A stretch of 64,000 nt of DNA from Siderastrea radians (GCA_964017195.1 OZ024895.1:9163501-9227500), one strand, 5' to 3'; shown: positions 53,600 to 64,000, counted from the first letter of the stretch. Notes: generated by a model from the sequence alone, not told the origin. Program-made: numbers and translations.

Positions 53600-53755
53600 T
53601 GAATGAAATGACGATGTGTTCATCGCAGTTGTAATCACAATTCAAGCAATTGCGAATTAAGCCCGAAAAAAATATTTTTGGGGCTTCTACAGGATTCGAA
53701 CCCGTGGCCTCGGCACTCACGCTGCAGTGCTCTACCAACTGAGCTATGAAGACCC
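53600..53755 (-). mobile_element. tRNA-derived SINE-like element, minus copy
   Basis: The minus-strand head is GGGTCTTCATAGCTCAGTTG with GTAGAGCAC (A box) and GGGTTCGAATCC (B box), and an acceptor-like pairing GGGTCTT/GAAGCCC. The anticodon stem is poor, so no amino acid identity is given. The body includes TTACAACTGCGAT and CATTTCATT, shared with the plus copy. Confidence 0.65.
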
Positions 53756-53882
53756 ATATATTGGGAACAGGCCAAGTTATTGAGTTCATCTTAACCCGTG
53801 AAAGGAATGCAACAGAATAAAATGATGTTTACTGCAGAAATACAAATGAAATGAAATTGTGACCATCACAGTTGGAATGTAT

Positions 53883-54033
53883 GGGTCTTCATAGCTCAGT
53901 TGGTAGAGCACTGCAACGCGAACGCAGAGGCTACGGGTTCAAGTCCAGTTAAAGCCCTGAAAATCTTTTTTTTTTAATTGCCATTACAACTGCGATAGTC
54001 ACATCTTCATTTCATTTGTATTTCCGCAGTTTG
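53883..54033 (+). mobile_element. tRNA-derived SINE-like element, plus copy
   Basis: The head GGGTCTTCATAGCTCAGTTG matches the minus copy at the same spacing, B box GGGTTCAAGTCC. The body has a poly-T, then TTACAACTGCGATAGTCACA and TTCATTTCATTTG. The two heads face each other across about 125 bp that include a third tail-like fragment (ATACAAATGAAATGAAATTG at about 53842). Confidence 0.65.
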
Positions 54034-54084
54034 CATCATTTCACGTCACAAATAGTTATTGTTCAAGAATACTGTTATACTTAC

Positions 54085-54327
54085 TTTCAACAGCTATAGA
54101 GACAACAGCAGTGGCTGGAGTGCCAATACTATTATCAGCAGTACATTCGTAGACTCCTTCATCCTGTTTACCAGTTATGGTTAAGGGAAAGGTGACAACA
54201 CTGTTATCAGATAGTCTTGTCCATGTGATGTTTGGGGTGGGATTACCATCGGCTGTACAGTTTAAAATCACTTTACTCTTCTCTTTCACTGACTGGTTAC
54301 TAGAGATTCGAGTGATATGCGGTTGAT
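54085..54327 (-). CDS. Ig/SEA receptor: first recognisable Ig domain
   Basis: 243 bp, phase 1-1 (acceptor CTCTTTGCAG, donor GAAAGTAAGT). It carries KVILNCTADGNPTPNITWTR and KQDEGVYECTADNSIGTPAT with the full Cys-Trp-Tyr-x-Cys pattern of I-set Ig domains. Exons with the signal peptide must lie further upstream (higher coordinates) but none was recognised. The gene is therefore open at its 5' end in this annotation. Confidence 0.88.
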
Positions 54328-54459
54328 CTGCAAAGAGAAAACCATGTAGCATATACTTCAGTTGTAGCATTAAATCTAGAAAGCAAATTGGAGGCCAGTC
54401 TGCAACGTGATTGTTTACATCCACTCTTACAAAGCTTTGCACGCAAATCCAACACATTT

Positions 54460-55080
54460 GATATACTTTATTATACTTACATAGTTTATAAACTTGTGCT
54501 TTCCGTTTGCAGAGAACTTACTCTGTATGAGATTTAAATAGTCTTAGTGCAATCCCACTCCTCCTGACCATTATTATCTTGTCCTGCCATCCTACACTAT
54601 AGCCAGTCTCCTTATCGTGGTCACCGCTCAATTTAATTGGTGCCAGTGGGCTTCGACAAAACGCTGACCCCCAGTCAACTGTCCCCTTATTAACCCCTCT
54701 TACTGACCCCCTCTAAAATTCACTGGAAATAAAAAAGTAATAACTTGAACTAATGAAGAATATTGCTTTTTAGTACACCCACAGGTAGCCAAAGCTTGCG
54801 TTATGACTGAAATTAATAACATTTAATGAAATAAACAGTGTTTCTTTGTTTGTATCTTACATACTTGCTATCTAGGGCAAAAATTTGCTCTCCGAGCGAG
54901 AATAGCCGTCTTTCTAATTTTTGCTTCTAATTTGTATTATAATTATGAAAGGTGATACACAGTTCACCTGCACCAAGCATTTAAATGATCTCTATTTCTT
55001 GAAAATTTGCGCCATTTCTACTCACAATTTCCTCAAATCTGAATGAATCCATAGTCGAAAACAACTATAGGCTAGATTTC
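54460..55080. other. No gene recognised
   Basis: AT-rich sequence. No domain and no array. It may hold upstream intron sequence of the receptor. Confidence 0.4.
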
Positions 55081-55094
55081 AGAATACCCGGCCA

Positions 55095-55205
55095 CTTAAT
55101 ATTTGTCTTCAAAACCTACTCCCGCAGTCCTTCAGTCACCAATTTACATACAGCATTCGTATTCAAAAGCTGCTCCCGCAGTCCTGCAGTCATCAAAATT
55201 TACAA
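55095..55205 (-). repeat. Two reversed copies of the 63-bp-type unit
   Basis: (C/T)TCAAAA-CCTACTCCCGCAGTC and TTCAAAAGCTGCTCCCGCAG head two similar units in direct order, and they are related in reverse complement to the 56.2-56.9 kb array (GGGAGCA..., GCAGGACTGCGG). Confidence 0.6.
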
Positions 55206-55305
55206 GCAGCATTAGTCTTGAAAGGTAGGTACGTGGTGTAACTGTCATATAGTGGTTTGACTTAATCTAAGATAGGCTAAACATAGGAAGTGAGATACAT
55301 AGCTA

Positions 55306-56215
55306 TACAGCTATACACTGTCATAAATGGCTATACACAGTCCTACATGACTATACACAGCCCTACATGACTATACACAGCCATACATGACTATACACAG
55401 CACTATATGGCTATACACAGCTATACATGACTATACTGAGCCATACACAGCTATACATACACAGCCATAGATGTCTATACACAGCTATACATGGCTATAC
55501 ATAGTTATACACCTCCATACATGGCTATACACAGCCATCCATGGTTATACACAGTCATCCATGGCTATACAGAGTCATACATAGCTATACACGGCTATAC
55601 AAAGAAATACACAAGCCCCATGGCCAAACACAGCTATACATAGCAATACACATCCCTACAATTGGCCATACACATGGCTTTACATTGCTATACACAGCTA
55701 TACATGGCCAAACACAGCTATATATAGCAATATACAGCCCTAAATGCCTGCACACAGCTATACATAGCTATACATGGCTATACACAGCTCTACATGGCTA
55801 TACACAGCCATATATGACTATACACAGCCATACATGGCTAAACACAGCTATCCATGGCTATACACAGCTGTACATGGCTATACACAGCTATACATGGCTA
55901 TACACAGCTATACACAGGTATACATGACTATACACAGCTAATACATAGTTTATATACAGCTATTCATGGCTACACACCGTTATACATGACCATACACAGA
56001 AAGCATAGCTATACGTGGCTATACACAGCTCTACATGGATATACACATTCATAAATGACTTTACACATCCATACATGACTCCACACAGCTACACTTAGCC
56101 ATACATAGCTATACACAGCTATACATGGCTAAACACAGCTATACCTAACCATACATAGCTATAAACAGTTATACATGGCTATACACAGCTATGCACTGCC
56201 ATACTTAGCCATACA
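55306..56215 (+). repeat. Minisatellite, about 20-bp unit
   Basis: CTATACATGGCTATACACAG repeats about 45 times with substitutions. Each unit is made of two 10-bp halves beginning CTATACA. The long plus-strand open frame it creates (rich in Tyr, Thr, His, Trp) is a by-product, not a gene. Confidence 0.92.
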
Positions 56216-56895
56216 CTTAAACTTAATTATTCACTGACTGCAGGACTGCGAGAGCACTCGTTTAACTACCTTAATCTTAGTTATTCATCAACTACGGGAC
56301 CGCAGGACTACGGGAGCAATCGTTCAACTAGCTTAAACTTAATTATTCATCGACTACGGGACTGTAGGACTGCGAGTCAGCACTCATTTAACTACCTTAA
56401 TCTTAGTTATTCATCAACTACGGGACCGCAGGACTACGGGAGCAATCGTTCAACTAGCTTAAACTTAATTATTCATCGACCACAGGACTGCAGGACCGCA
56501 GTCAACTACGGGACCGCAGGACTACGGGAGCAATCGTTCAACTAGCTTAAACTTAATTATTCATCGACTACGGGACTGTAGGACTGCGAGTCAGCACTCA
56601 TTTAACTACCTTAATCTTAGTTATTCATCAACTACGGGACCGCAGGACTACGAGAGCAATCGTTCAACTAGCTTTAACTTAATTATTCATTGACTACGGG
56701 ACTGCAGGACTGCGGGAGCACTCGTTCAACTACCTTAATTTCAGTTATTCATCGACTATGGGACCGCAGGACTGCGGGGGCAATCGTTCAACTAGCTTAA
56801 ACTTAATTATTCATCGACTGCAGGACTGTGGGAGCAATCATTCAACTAGCTTAAACTTAATTATTCATCGACTCAGGACTGCGGGCATAGCATAA
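56216..56895 (+). repeat. Minisatellite of 63-bp units with a two-unit higher-order pattern
   Basis: Units begin AATCTTAGTTATTCATCAAC or AACTTAATTATTCATCGACT and both contain GGGAC(C/T)G(C/T)AGGACT and TCAACTA(C/G)CTTA. For several cycles the two variants alternate, giving a 126-bp higher-order unit. About 11 units in all, some truncated. Confidence 0.88.
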
Positions 56896-56985
56896 AATTG
56901 CATTTTTACTCAATGACTGCGGGACCACGGGAGCATTAGATTTGTGGCGCTCGAATATGTGGCTGGGTATTCTGAAATCGCTCCC

Positions 56986-57760
56986 AACTATACGCCGGAA
57001 AAGTTCCATCTTTCTGAACGTTTGTCACCATAAACGGCAATATTTTGAGCTTCTTGTACCTGAAATCAAATGTCGGTATTCGACCGCCGACCTCTGCGCA
57101 CAAAAATATGCAAATATGTAATTTCATCCCGTTGTTCTTGTCTCATTGGACAATTCGCACAATAACGCGAATATGGCAAAAGCTACTGTGTTGGGGTGCG
57201 ACATTTTATGTTTGAAGCGTCATGGCTATTTGTTCTTGCTCACCATGCACCATTTTATATGTTACAGTACAATAACAGAACATTTCGCTCATCGAACTTT
57301 TATCATAAATTTTGATGTACCACAACAAGATTTTTGCCTGTAAAGTTTCCTCATTTTCAAGAGTTTCCCAAAGTGCTAAAAATAGGATTCTTTGGGCTTT
57401 CAAAACGACATGAAAAAATACATTGTCTTTCAATATTTTTATATTTCTGTGTTGTAATTTGGTTGCCCTTCTTAGATACAAAAGGTGATTTCGATGCGTC
57501 AAGTCGTCTTTCTTCACGAGCAATTTTAAATTACACCAATTCTCGGCAAAATTTAGTGGCGGCTGCAACGCGAACACAGCATTTGACGTTTTACCGCACT
57601 TCTTGAAAACCAAAGGGTTTCTCCTGGCCAAATATGAAGAAATTCGATTTTTCAGTTTTGACAGCGAATTCTCGATATTTACAGTCAGCTGCTCTTAAGC
57701 TCGAAAGGGGAAAGGATTTGCTGATGTAGAAGGAAAGAGGGACTCCTAAACTTAGATTTT
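56986..57760. other. No supported gene
   Basis: A 141-codon minus-strand frame (57206-57631) has no recognisable domain or good start context. I regard it as doubtful. Confidence 0.3.
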
Positions 57761-57779
57761 ATTGAATCAGTGTTCCTTT

Positions 57780-59877
57780 TTTTTCTTTCATAACTTATTT
57801 TGTCTCATTAGTACAAGTGTATACGTTCGATAGTTCTGTTGCTGTAATTGTTGTTTTTTTTCGTTATTTATTGATATATTTTTTTGTAAGTTCGTCATAT
57901 TAACCGCTTTTTTTTTTGTTATTTGTTGTTTATTAACCCTTTTTTTTGCAACCTTATTACATTAACCATTATTGAATAGGCTTATTTAATAGGCAATTAG
58001 TCAGTATGGTTACAGATGCCAACAAAAACTGTAAAATCGTATCTCTCAATGTGCGGGGCATCAGGGATCCAACTAAACGGCAAAGCATTTTTAGTTATCT
58101 CAAAGACCAAAAGGCATCCTTCTACTCTTTACAAGAAACTTATTCCGAAAGCTCTGACGAAAATGTCTGGAGGAACGAATGGGGAGGAGCGGTTTTCTTT
58201 TCCCATGGTAGCAAACACAGCAGAGGTGTATGCATTCTAGTAGACCCTTCAACTAAAATCAAAGTCGACTACTCTTTTACAGACAATTGCGGGAGAATAG
58301 TGTTAATTACCTTGAATTTCCATTGTTTAAGGCTTTCTTTGTGTAACATCTACGCCCCGAACAATTTATCGGAACAGCTTCAGTTTCTTCAAGAACTCAA
58401 TAGCTTCTTAATTGAAAAGGCAGAACTGACCGCATTAATTGTAGGAGGCGACTGGAACTGCACGTTGTTTAGGAAAGACAAGAAAGGCGGTGCAAGATAG
58501 AAACCAACAAGTTTCCGAAATGCGGTTTTAATCAGGATGAACATGTTCGATCTAATTGATATTCAAAGAGAGGAATATCCGAATGTCAACAAATATTCCT
58601 ATCTCTCAAAAGCCTTAGACGTGAAATCGCGAATAGACTTTCTTCTTGTGGCCAAGAACCTACGTCGAAAAGTCTGATATCCAACCCTCAATCGCTCCTG
58701 ACCACTGCGCAGTTTACATAATCTTGTCTGTTCCAGAAATCAACTCCCGGGGACCAGGTTTTTGGAAATTAAATAACTCGCTACTTGCTGGTGATGAATA
58801 TTTAGAATTGGTGGGAGAGCTACTGGAGGAACTGGATAATGTTATATGCAAAAGTGACAACCTAGACAACGTGGAGAAAGAACTTAAATATTATGATGAA
58901 CTCAAAAGGGAATTAAATGAGATCTATGAACGTAAAGGTCGTGCGGCAATGTTCAGATCCAAGTGCCGATGGGTAGAAAAGGCGAGCGTCCCACCAAGTA
59001 CTTTTTTAATTTGGAAAAAAGAAATTATAACAGAAAGGTGATAACGGAACTAGAAACCGAAACTGGGGAACACATTACGAATGAAACACTTATTCTGCTA
59101 GGGATAGATAATAATCTCTACTCTTCCAAAACTACTGTGCACAACGTTAAATGAATATTTGCAGTTCACTAATAATTTAGAAATTCCTCAACTTACAGAA
59201 GATATGAGTGACAAGTTAGAAGGTCCTCTAACATATGAAGAATGCAACGAAGCCTTATCGTCATTCAGTAAGGGCAAATCGCCGGGCGAAGATGGCTTTA
59301 CAGCTGAATCTTACATCAAATTCTTTGACATTCTTGGAGAAGACTTAGTTAGAAGCCTCAACCATGCTTATGAAAAGGGTGAACTATCAATCTCGCAGCA
59401 CAGGGGCGTAATAACATTATTACCTAAGGATGAATCCTTATTATTAGACCTTAAGAATTGGCGCCCGATCACTCTCTTAAATGTGGACTATAAAATAGCA
59501 GCAAAAACAATGGCACTTAATGGAATCTACACTTCCTTTCTTGATCCATACAGACCAAACTGGATTCACTGAAGGACGATATATAGGGGAAAACATAAGA
59601 CTCATATGTGATCTGTTGGAACAAACTAAAATGGACAAAAACTCCGGGATGTTACTTTCAATAGATTTCCGTAAAGCCTTTGATACATTGGAATGGCCAA
59701 TTATGCATAAAACATTAGAAACCTACAATTTTTTTTCTCAGAAGGTGGATTGAAACTTTTTATAAAAATATTGAAAGCACAGTACTTAATAATGGCTATG
59801 CCTTGAAGTGGATAAAGCCTTCTAAGGGGGTGACGCAAGGATGCCCGCTCTCCCCGTTCCTGTTCGTGTTAAGTGGC
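57780..59877 (+). mobile_element. LINE retrotransposon (Tx1/L1-like), 3'-truncated
   Basis: A T-rich stretch precedes the ATG at 58006. The endonuclease begins KIVSLNVRGIRDPTKRQSIF, with the catalytic QET (SLQETYSES), SLCNIYAPNN, LIVGGDWN and, after an in-frame TAG at 58498, SRIDFLLV and IAPDHCAV. The RT has SPGEDGFTAES, NWRPITLLN, PNW then QTGFTEGRYI, SIDFRKAFDTLEW, and GVTQGCPLSPFLFVL. The sequence stops at 59877 before the FADD box, replaced by a palindromic element. Frameshifts at about 58650, 59150, 59560 and 59740 make it non-functional. Confidence 0.88.
58006..58500 (+). pseudogene. LINE endonuclease domain, first part
   Basis: 164 codons of an APE-type endonuclease: N-x-R-G near residue 16, the metal-binding Glu in LQET near residue 44, YAPNN near residue 117 and GGDWN near residue 147. 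It ends at a premature TAG; reading through continues the domain in the same frame (KPTSFRNAVLI). The start codon is plausible because it is the first ATG ahead of the conserved domain. Confidence 0.82.
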
Positions 59878-60012
59878 TGTCCGCATATACCCTGCAAGCA
59901 GAGGTTTCTTGGTCGCCCTATGTTCCGGTGGGTGAATAAGTAACTTACTTACTTCATTCGCCTGTCGGACTATAGGGCAACCAAGAAACCTCTGCTTGCA
60001 GGGTAGTCCGCG
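59878..60012. mobile_element. Palindromic element at the LINE truncation point
   Basis: ACCCTGCAAGCAGAGGTTTC and GAAACCTCTGCTTGCAGGGT are exact complements. CTTGGTCGCCCTAT/ATAGGGCAACCAAG extend the stem to about 45 bp, with a loop at 59922-59965 (GAATAAGTAACTTACTTACT). It directly adjoins the last LINE codon. Confidence 0.8.
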
Positions 60013-60392
60013 TAAGAACCGACCACTCAATTTTGATCAAATTTTCAATTTCCTTCAAACTTTCTGTACAAAACAAGGTCGATATAGGAATAACAAAAAT
60101 ACATTTTGTTTGTTGGTAATTTTCAGTATACCCGAGATTTTGCGGCAAATGTTGTTGACACCTGGAGCCCCCAAAATTGCCCTTTCGTCGAGTCGAAATT
60201 AGCCAAGTTTGGGAAGTCTACTGCTGACCGTATCTTTACCCGAAAAATCTAGCTTTTTACACCAGTAACAAATACGTCATGTTACCTTAGAAATATGGTG
60301 GAAACTGTTCAAATTGTCGACACTTGTTTAAACGAGAGAGTCTGACAAACTGGCCAGTGTTAATGGTATCAGCAGGAAGCGGGTCAAGTGGT
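60013..60392. other. No gene recognised
   Basis: AT-rich with short frames only. Confidence 0.4.
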
Positions 60393-60395
60393 AAG

Positions 60396-60683
60396 GGGCA
60401 ATTCCATTTTATATCCACACCCCCCCTATGGAAGAGGTCAATCAAAATTTACCCCCTAAGAATCAAAGATCAAAGTGCCGACACGTGCCCCCCCATCAGT
60501 AACTGCCTAAATTTTCTTTTCCCCTCAGCAAAAAGGCAATTTTTTTCCAAACCCCTCGGAAATATTTAAAAGATCAAAGGCGCCGACGTAGAGACCCCCT
60601 CGATCAGAAATGACGTTCAAGCACCCCCTCAGAAAATCTCTTCCATCGGGGGGGTCAGGTGTGGATATTAAATGGAATGGCCC
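60396..60683. mobile_element. Inverted-repeat element with GGGCAATTCCATTT ends
   Basis: The ends GGGCAATTCCATTTTATATC and TATTAAATGGAATGGCCC are inverted repeats, continuing with CCACAC(C)CCCC and CTTCCAT. AAG flanks both ends (60393-60395 and 60684-60686), a possible 3-bp duplication. The interior repeats GATCAAAG(T/G)(G/C)C(G/C)G three times. Confidence 0.7.
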
Positions 60684-60856
60684 AAGACAAAAACAAACGT
60701 TTCACAAAATTCTGACTTATTCTGAAAAGCTTTTGCAGTTTTCTAAAGAGTACTAGGATAGTGTCCTTAAACTACTTAATAATATTTCGTGGATCTCTAA
60801 CATGTGAAGAGATACAATTGCAACAATTTTGGAGAAATCCGTTATTTGGCAACAAC

Positions 60857-61941
60857 CACTCTAAAACCCGATTTCTTAATTTAAGGACAAAAACTTCTTA
60901 TTTTTTTTCCGGTAGTAAGGGCAAATTGTTTCTTATTTTTAAGTTCTTAATTTCCAAACTTTTCTTAATTTTAGCAAAATTTCTCAAAATAAGAATCCCC
61001 TAAAATAAGAAAAAACCGACAAATTTTCTTGTTTTAAACTCAGCGAAAGAGTCATGTTTACTTGATTTCAGGTCAATTCTGTTCTCAATTCAAGAAACAA
61101 AAATGTCCGCTACGATCGTGCGCTACTAGTTCTTCGATCTACATAAAGATGTTTAGGTTCAAAAAAGATTTCTCATTTAAGAACGGAAAGAAAACAAATA
61201 ATAAAAGTCGCTCAAATTACAAAAAAAAAGAAAAGGAAAGAAAAATAAGACCTACCGACCTGACTCGAAACCGGCTCTTCAGATTTGAAGTCGCCCGCGT
61301 TAACCACTCGACAAACATGCACTCGCATACTGATATTATTTAAAAATTGGTATAAATACGAACTAATATCGATCTTTAATGCCGGAAACAACACGGCAAA
61401 TGACTTCTGTTTGTTCATGTGCAATCGCTTGAGGCTGGCTGCTTCAAGAAAAACGAGAGAATTCTCACTGTTTTCTCACGGATGACTCTTGTTTGCGAGG
61501 TTTGTAACCATTCTTGGTTTGGAGGGAGTATTGCCTTCTTTGCTGCGCGTGTTCCATCGCCAAGTCGAGCGAAGTGCGTGTCGAGAAAGCCAGCACGTTG
61601 TTATTTTAAGACGACGATTAAGACACGATCATACTAATTCTTATAGTAAAAATTTTTTCTTCTTTTTGTGCCTTAGATTTAAGATCAAATTTGTTCTTTA
61701 AATGAAGTTTAAAATCAAGATCACATTTCTTAATTTCGTGTCATAGTTTTGAGAAAAAAATTATTCTTAAAATGAAGTTTAAAATCAAGATCACATTTCT
61801 TAATTTTGTGTCATAGTTTTGAGAAAAAAAAATTCTTAAATTAAAGTTTAAAATCAAGGTTACATTTCCTAATTTGAGAATGTGAGAACTAAAAACAAGG
61901 AATGGTTATCTTAATTCAAAAATCCTAGTTTTAGAGTGAAC
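60857..61941. mobile_element. Inverted-repeat element with CACTCTAAAAC ends and internal tandem copies
   Basis: CACTCTAAAACCCGATTTCT is inverted as AATCCTAGTTTTAGAGTG, flanked by AAC on both sides. The interior has 2.5 tandem copies of a 77-bp unit (61694-61860: AAGTTTAAAATCAAGATCAC, TGTCATAGTTTTGAGAAAAA). Short frames only, none with a recognised domain. Confidence 0.62.
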
Positions 61942-63010
61942 TGAAATGAGACCGATTGTGACAACGAGCGTACCAATCTTGAATTCTTTGCCTTGTTCAC
62001 GGATGAAAATAAGCAAACACCATAATTAAGAGGGTAAAATTAAAACCATACCTTAAACGTTGTCCAGCTTTACTTCTTGGGCTGTTTTTCAACAGCTAAC
62101 CAGCTGCAAATTGTACGGTTCTGCAACGGATTCCATGAATTTCGTGGTCTTCTTTCGTTCGCTTGCAGGTGGCGACCTCGTGAGTTAAAAGCCTGAAGGA
62201 CTCCATTATGTTGCGTGAAGACAGTGACCAAATTCATTGTAACAATCAGCTGGTTAAGGAAACGCCAGTGACAAGTAAAAGAACGAAGACAAACCGGGAA
62301 ATGACATCTGTAAAATACTACGCCGTCCATCTTGTTTCAAGAGTATTACCGCTGACCACAACAACACATTTCGCAGACTTGATCGTAGCGGAAATGACAC
62401 TGGAAATTTAAACCGGAAATTACCAACTTGCAAGTGACCAACAATTCAATTGCCGTACAAACCAGTTTCTTAAAATAATTCACATTCTAAGTATAGTGTT
62501 GATTGTGCTGCGTCTCACGAGAATTACGATAAGAAATAATCCTACAGTTACAGATAGGTACTAAAGGTCAACTCACACATACAAACACATTTTTAGGTAG
62601 GTAGTTAGTCACACGTACACACGACCCCTCAAGCATGTATTTGCTTTAAAACAGATCGTGGTTAAATAAAGGTTTTATTATTGTTATTATTATTATTTAT
62701 TTCTTTATGCCAGCGTGATCTAGTCAGAGTCGTAGACACAGCAGAATATGCTTGTAGGAGACCTCGATATCACTGACACTCTTTAATCTGTCTTAGGCAA
62801 GCGTGAGATACGCCGGTGATTACAGGCACCTCCCATCCCTCCCGACCGCTAAGGTGTTCGAGCTGATTGACTAAAACACTTTTTCACTGAATGACTGACT
62901 GTGCGGTTGACGGATTGATTGACTAACTGGTCGACTGTTTCATTGGTTGCTTTTAATTAAAATTGATTGTTTGACCGATTGACAAATTGACTCGCAAAAT
63001 GATGAATCAG
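61942..63010. other. No supported gene; possible SINE/LINE tail
   Basis: An AATAAAGGTTTTATTATTGT then (ATT)n at about 62668-62702 looks like a retroposon tail on the plus strand. The minus frame 62070-62330 starts with a good ATG context (CAAGATGGACGG) but has no recognised family. Degenerate GACTGATTGACT repeats lead into the next array. Confidence 0.35.
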
Positions 63011-63011
63011 T

Positions 63012-63026
63012 AATCGATCGATCGAT

Positions 63027-63106
<80 letters not shown>

Positions 63107-63115
63107 AAATGGATA

Positions 63116-63148
<33 letters not shown>

Positions 63149-63214
63149 ATGGATCGATGGATGGATGGATGGGTGAATGGATGGATGGAGGATGGATGGA
63201 TGGATGGATGGATG

Positions 63215-63247
<33 letters not shown>

Positions 63248-63278
63248 ATTGATTGATTGATTGATCGATCAATCGATC
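63012..63278. repeat. Tetranucleotide array (GATC, GATT, GATG)n
   Basis: (GATC)n passes into about 100 bp of (GATT)n, then (GATG)n with one CGAT, then (GATT)n and back to GATC. The order is roughly mirror-symmetrical. Long frames rich in Ile, Asn, Gln, Ser on the minus strand are products of the repeat. Confidence 0.95.
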
Positions 63279-63279
63279 C

Positions 63280-64000
63280 AACTGTAAAACAAGTAGCTTC
63301 GATTCGCATGCACCACCCACCACCGTAACAAAATAAAAGAACCGGATCCCGTAGTAAAGAATCTAATCAGCAAAAAATAAAGAACCAAATACCATAAAAC
63401 AGCAAGGGTGGTTGCACAGTAGGGAAACTATGTATATTTTGACACAGTATGAACCTATGCGCTTGTCCTCATTTTTGCCAGCGTCTTAGTATTTTGTTTT
63501 GTTCTGTTTGTGTGTGTGTGTTTGAGTTTGATGCCGGTTTAATTTAATTATCCTTCCTGAAAGTTTGTTGGGGGGCCGGCGGTTTTCTAGGGGTTTGGGA
63601 GGTTCGTTTAAGGGAGGGGGGGGGGGGGGTGTGTAAGAAAGAGTGTGGGCTGAAACTTCAAGACACTTAGTCAGCGGTAAATTGTCTTGGCAACGAAACC
63701 GTTTACCAAAGCATCCTGGAAAAGCTGTATGTTTCTGTTTTTCCTTCGTTCCTGGAAATGCTGGTGTAACCTATACAGACTGTGGAGTGTGATAATAATA
63801 TTGCGTTTGTTTGGTAGTCTTCATGGGTACAAAAATGTAAAGTAATCGTCGATTACAGCACATTTCGGTCAGTCTGTCTTTTTTCATTTGACGCAAATTG
63901 TTCACAACATGCTTCGACAAGCTGTACATTTTTTTTTGTTGCTCAGTATTCTAGTTTGGTTTCTGAGATTACTACTGAGAAATGGGTAGTTCACACAAAG
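63280..64000. other. No gene recognised
   Basis: Contains a (GT)n run (63510-63522) and a poly-G run (63616-63630). No coding or repeat structure otherwise. Confidence 0.4.

Larger units (their letters stand above)
55083..56982. mobile_element. Inverted-repeat bracket around two minisatellites
   Basis: GATTTCAGAATACCCGGCCAC at 55083 is inverted as GTGGCTGGGTATTCTGAAATC ending at about 56982, with only small differences. Between them are 2-copy fragments (about 55095-55210), a 20-bp array and a 63-bp array. Elements with terminal repeats around internal minisatellites are known in several animals (Helentron-type and pearl-like elements). I cannot assign this one, and no target duplication is clear. 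Confidence 0.6.

Noticed and set aside
53680..53958. Functional tRNA genes
   Set aside because: A and B boxes are good, but anticodon stems do not fold properly and both copies share non-tRNA bodies, as in SINEs.
55541..56054. Long open frames rich in Tyr, Thr, His and Trp
   Set aside because: They are translations of the 20-bp minisatellite, whose unit happens to lack stops in this frame.
55083..56895. CRISPR-like array
   Set aside because: Repeats are contiguous without unique spacers, and the genome is animal.
57206..57631. 141-codon minus-strand frame as a gene
   Set aside because: No domain, no splice context and overlapping frames on the other strand; length is possible by chance in AT-rich DNA.
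62940..63323. 127- and 100-codon frames rich in Ile, Asn, Gln, Ser
   Set aside because: Produced by the GATT/GATG microsatellite; no independent sequence support.

Overview
This is animal genomic DNA with split genes, GT-AG introns, long AT-rich introns and dense mobile-element debris. There are no operons or other prokaryotic features. The protein families and repeat types point to an anthozoan cnidarian, most likely a stony coral: multi-domain Ig/SEA receptor exons, a decayed multi-copy gene type I associate with cnidarians, Penelope-like elements with a GIY-YIG domain and hammerhead-like motifs, LINEs of Tx1/L1 type and tRNA-derived SINEs. The species cannot be named from the sequence alone.

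Layout. 1-3.6 kb is non-coding with several palindromic elements, one of them (2085-2910) flanked by TA. 3.9-7.45 kb is a decayed LINE on the minus strand with two foreign elements nested in its coding region. 7.4-10.5 kb is a pile of inverted-repeat transposons, three of them nested or adjacent. 12.36-18.81 kb is a broken minus-strand gene of unknown function, split by introns, frameshifts and a 745 bp composite element whose inverted second copy lies at 19.49-20.23 kb. 20.7-26.6 kb holds further non-autonomous elements and no gene I can support.

The main gene is on the minus strand from 54.33 kb down to 27.79 kb. It is a single-pass surface receptor with nine Ig-like domain exons, a SEA domain split over three exons, a Ser/Thr-rich stalk and a transmembrane exon that ends in a stop codon, with an AATAAA signal 179 bases beyond. 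All Ig exons are symmetrical (phase 1 at both ends) and six of them form three copies of a two-domain A-B cassette. The signal-peptide exon was not found. Its introns carry a Penelope-like element (34.56-36.7 kb) that itself contains a TTAA-flanked element and a SINE, several 0.3-2.3 kb inverted-repeat transposons, a LINE tail, and tandem arrays.

55.08-56.98 kb is a pair of minisatellites bracketed by inverted repeats. 58.0-59.88 kb is a second LINE of the same kind as the first, on the plus strand and truncated at its 3' end. 60.4-61.94 kb holds two more inverted-repeat elements, and 63.01-63.28 kb is a long tetranucleotide array.

How the parts relate: the receptor is the only likely intact host gene. 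Everything else is mobile DNA, its relics, or a decayed multi-copy gene. The target-site evidence is unusually clear. At least six elements are flanked by TTAA, two LINE insertions and one SINE insertion can be excised on paper to restore an open frame, and this gives relative ages for the layers.
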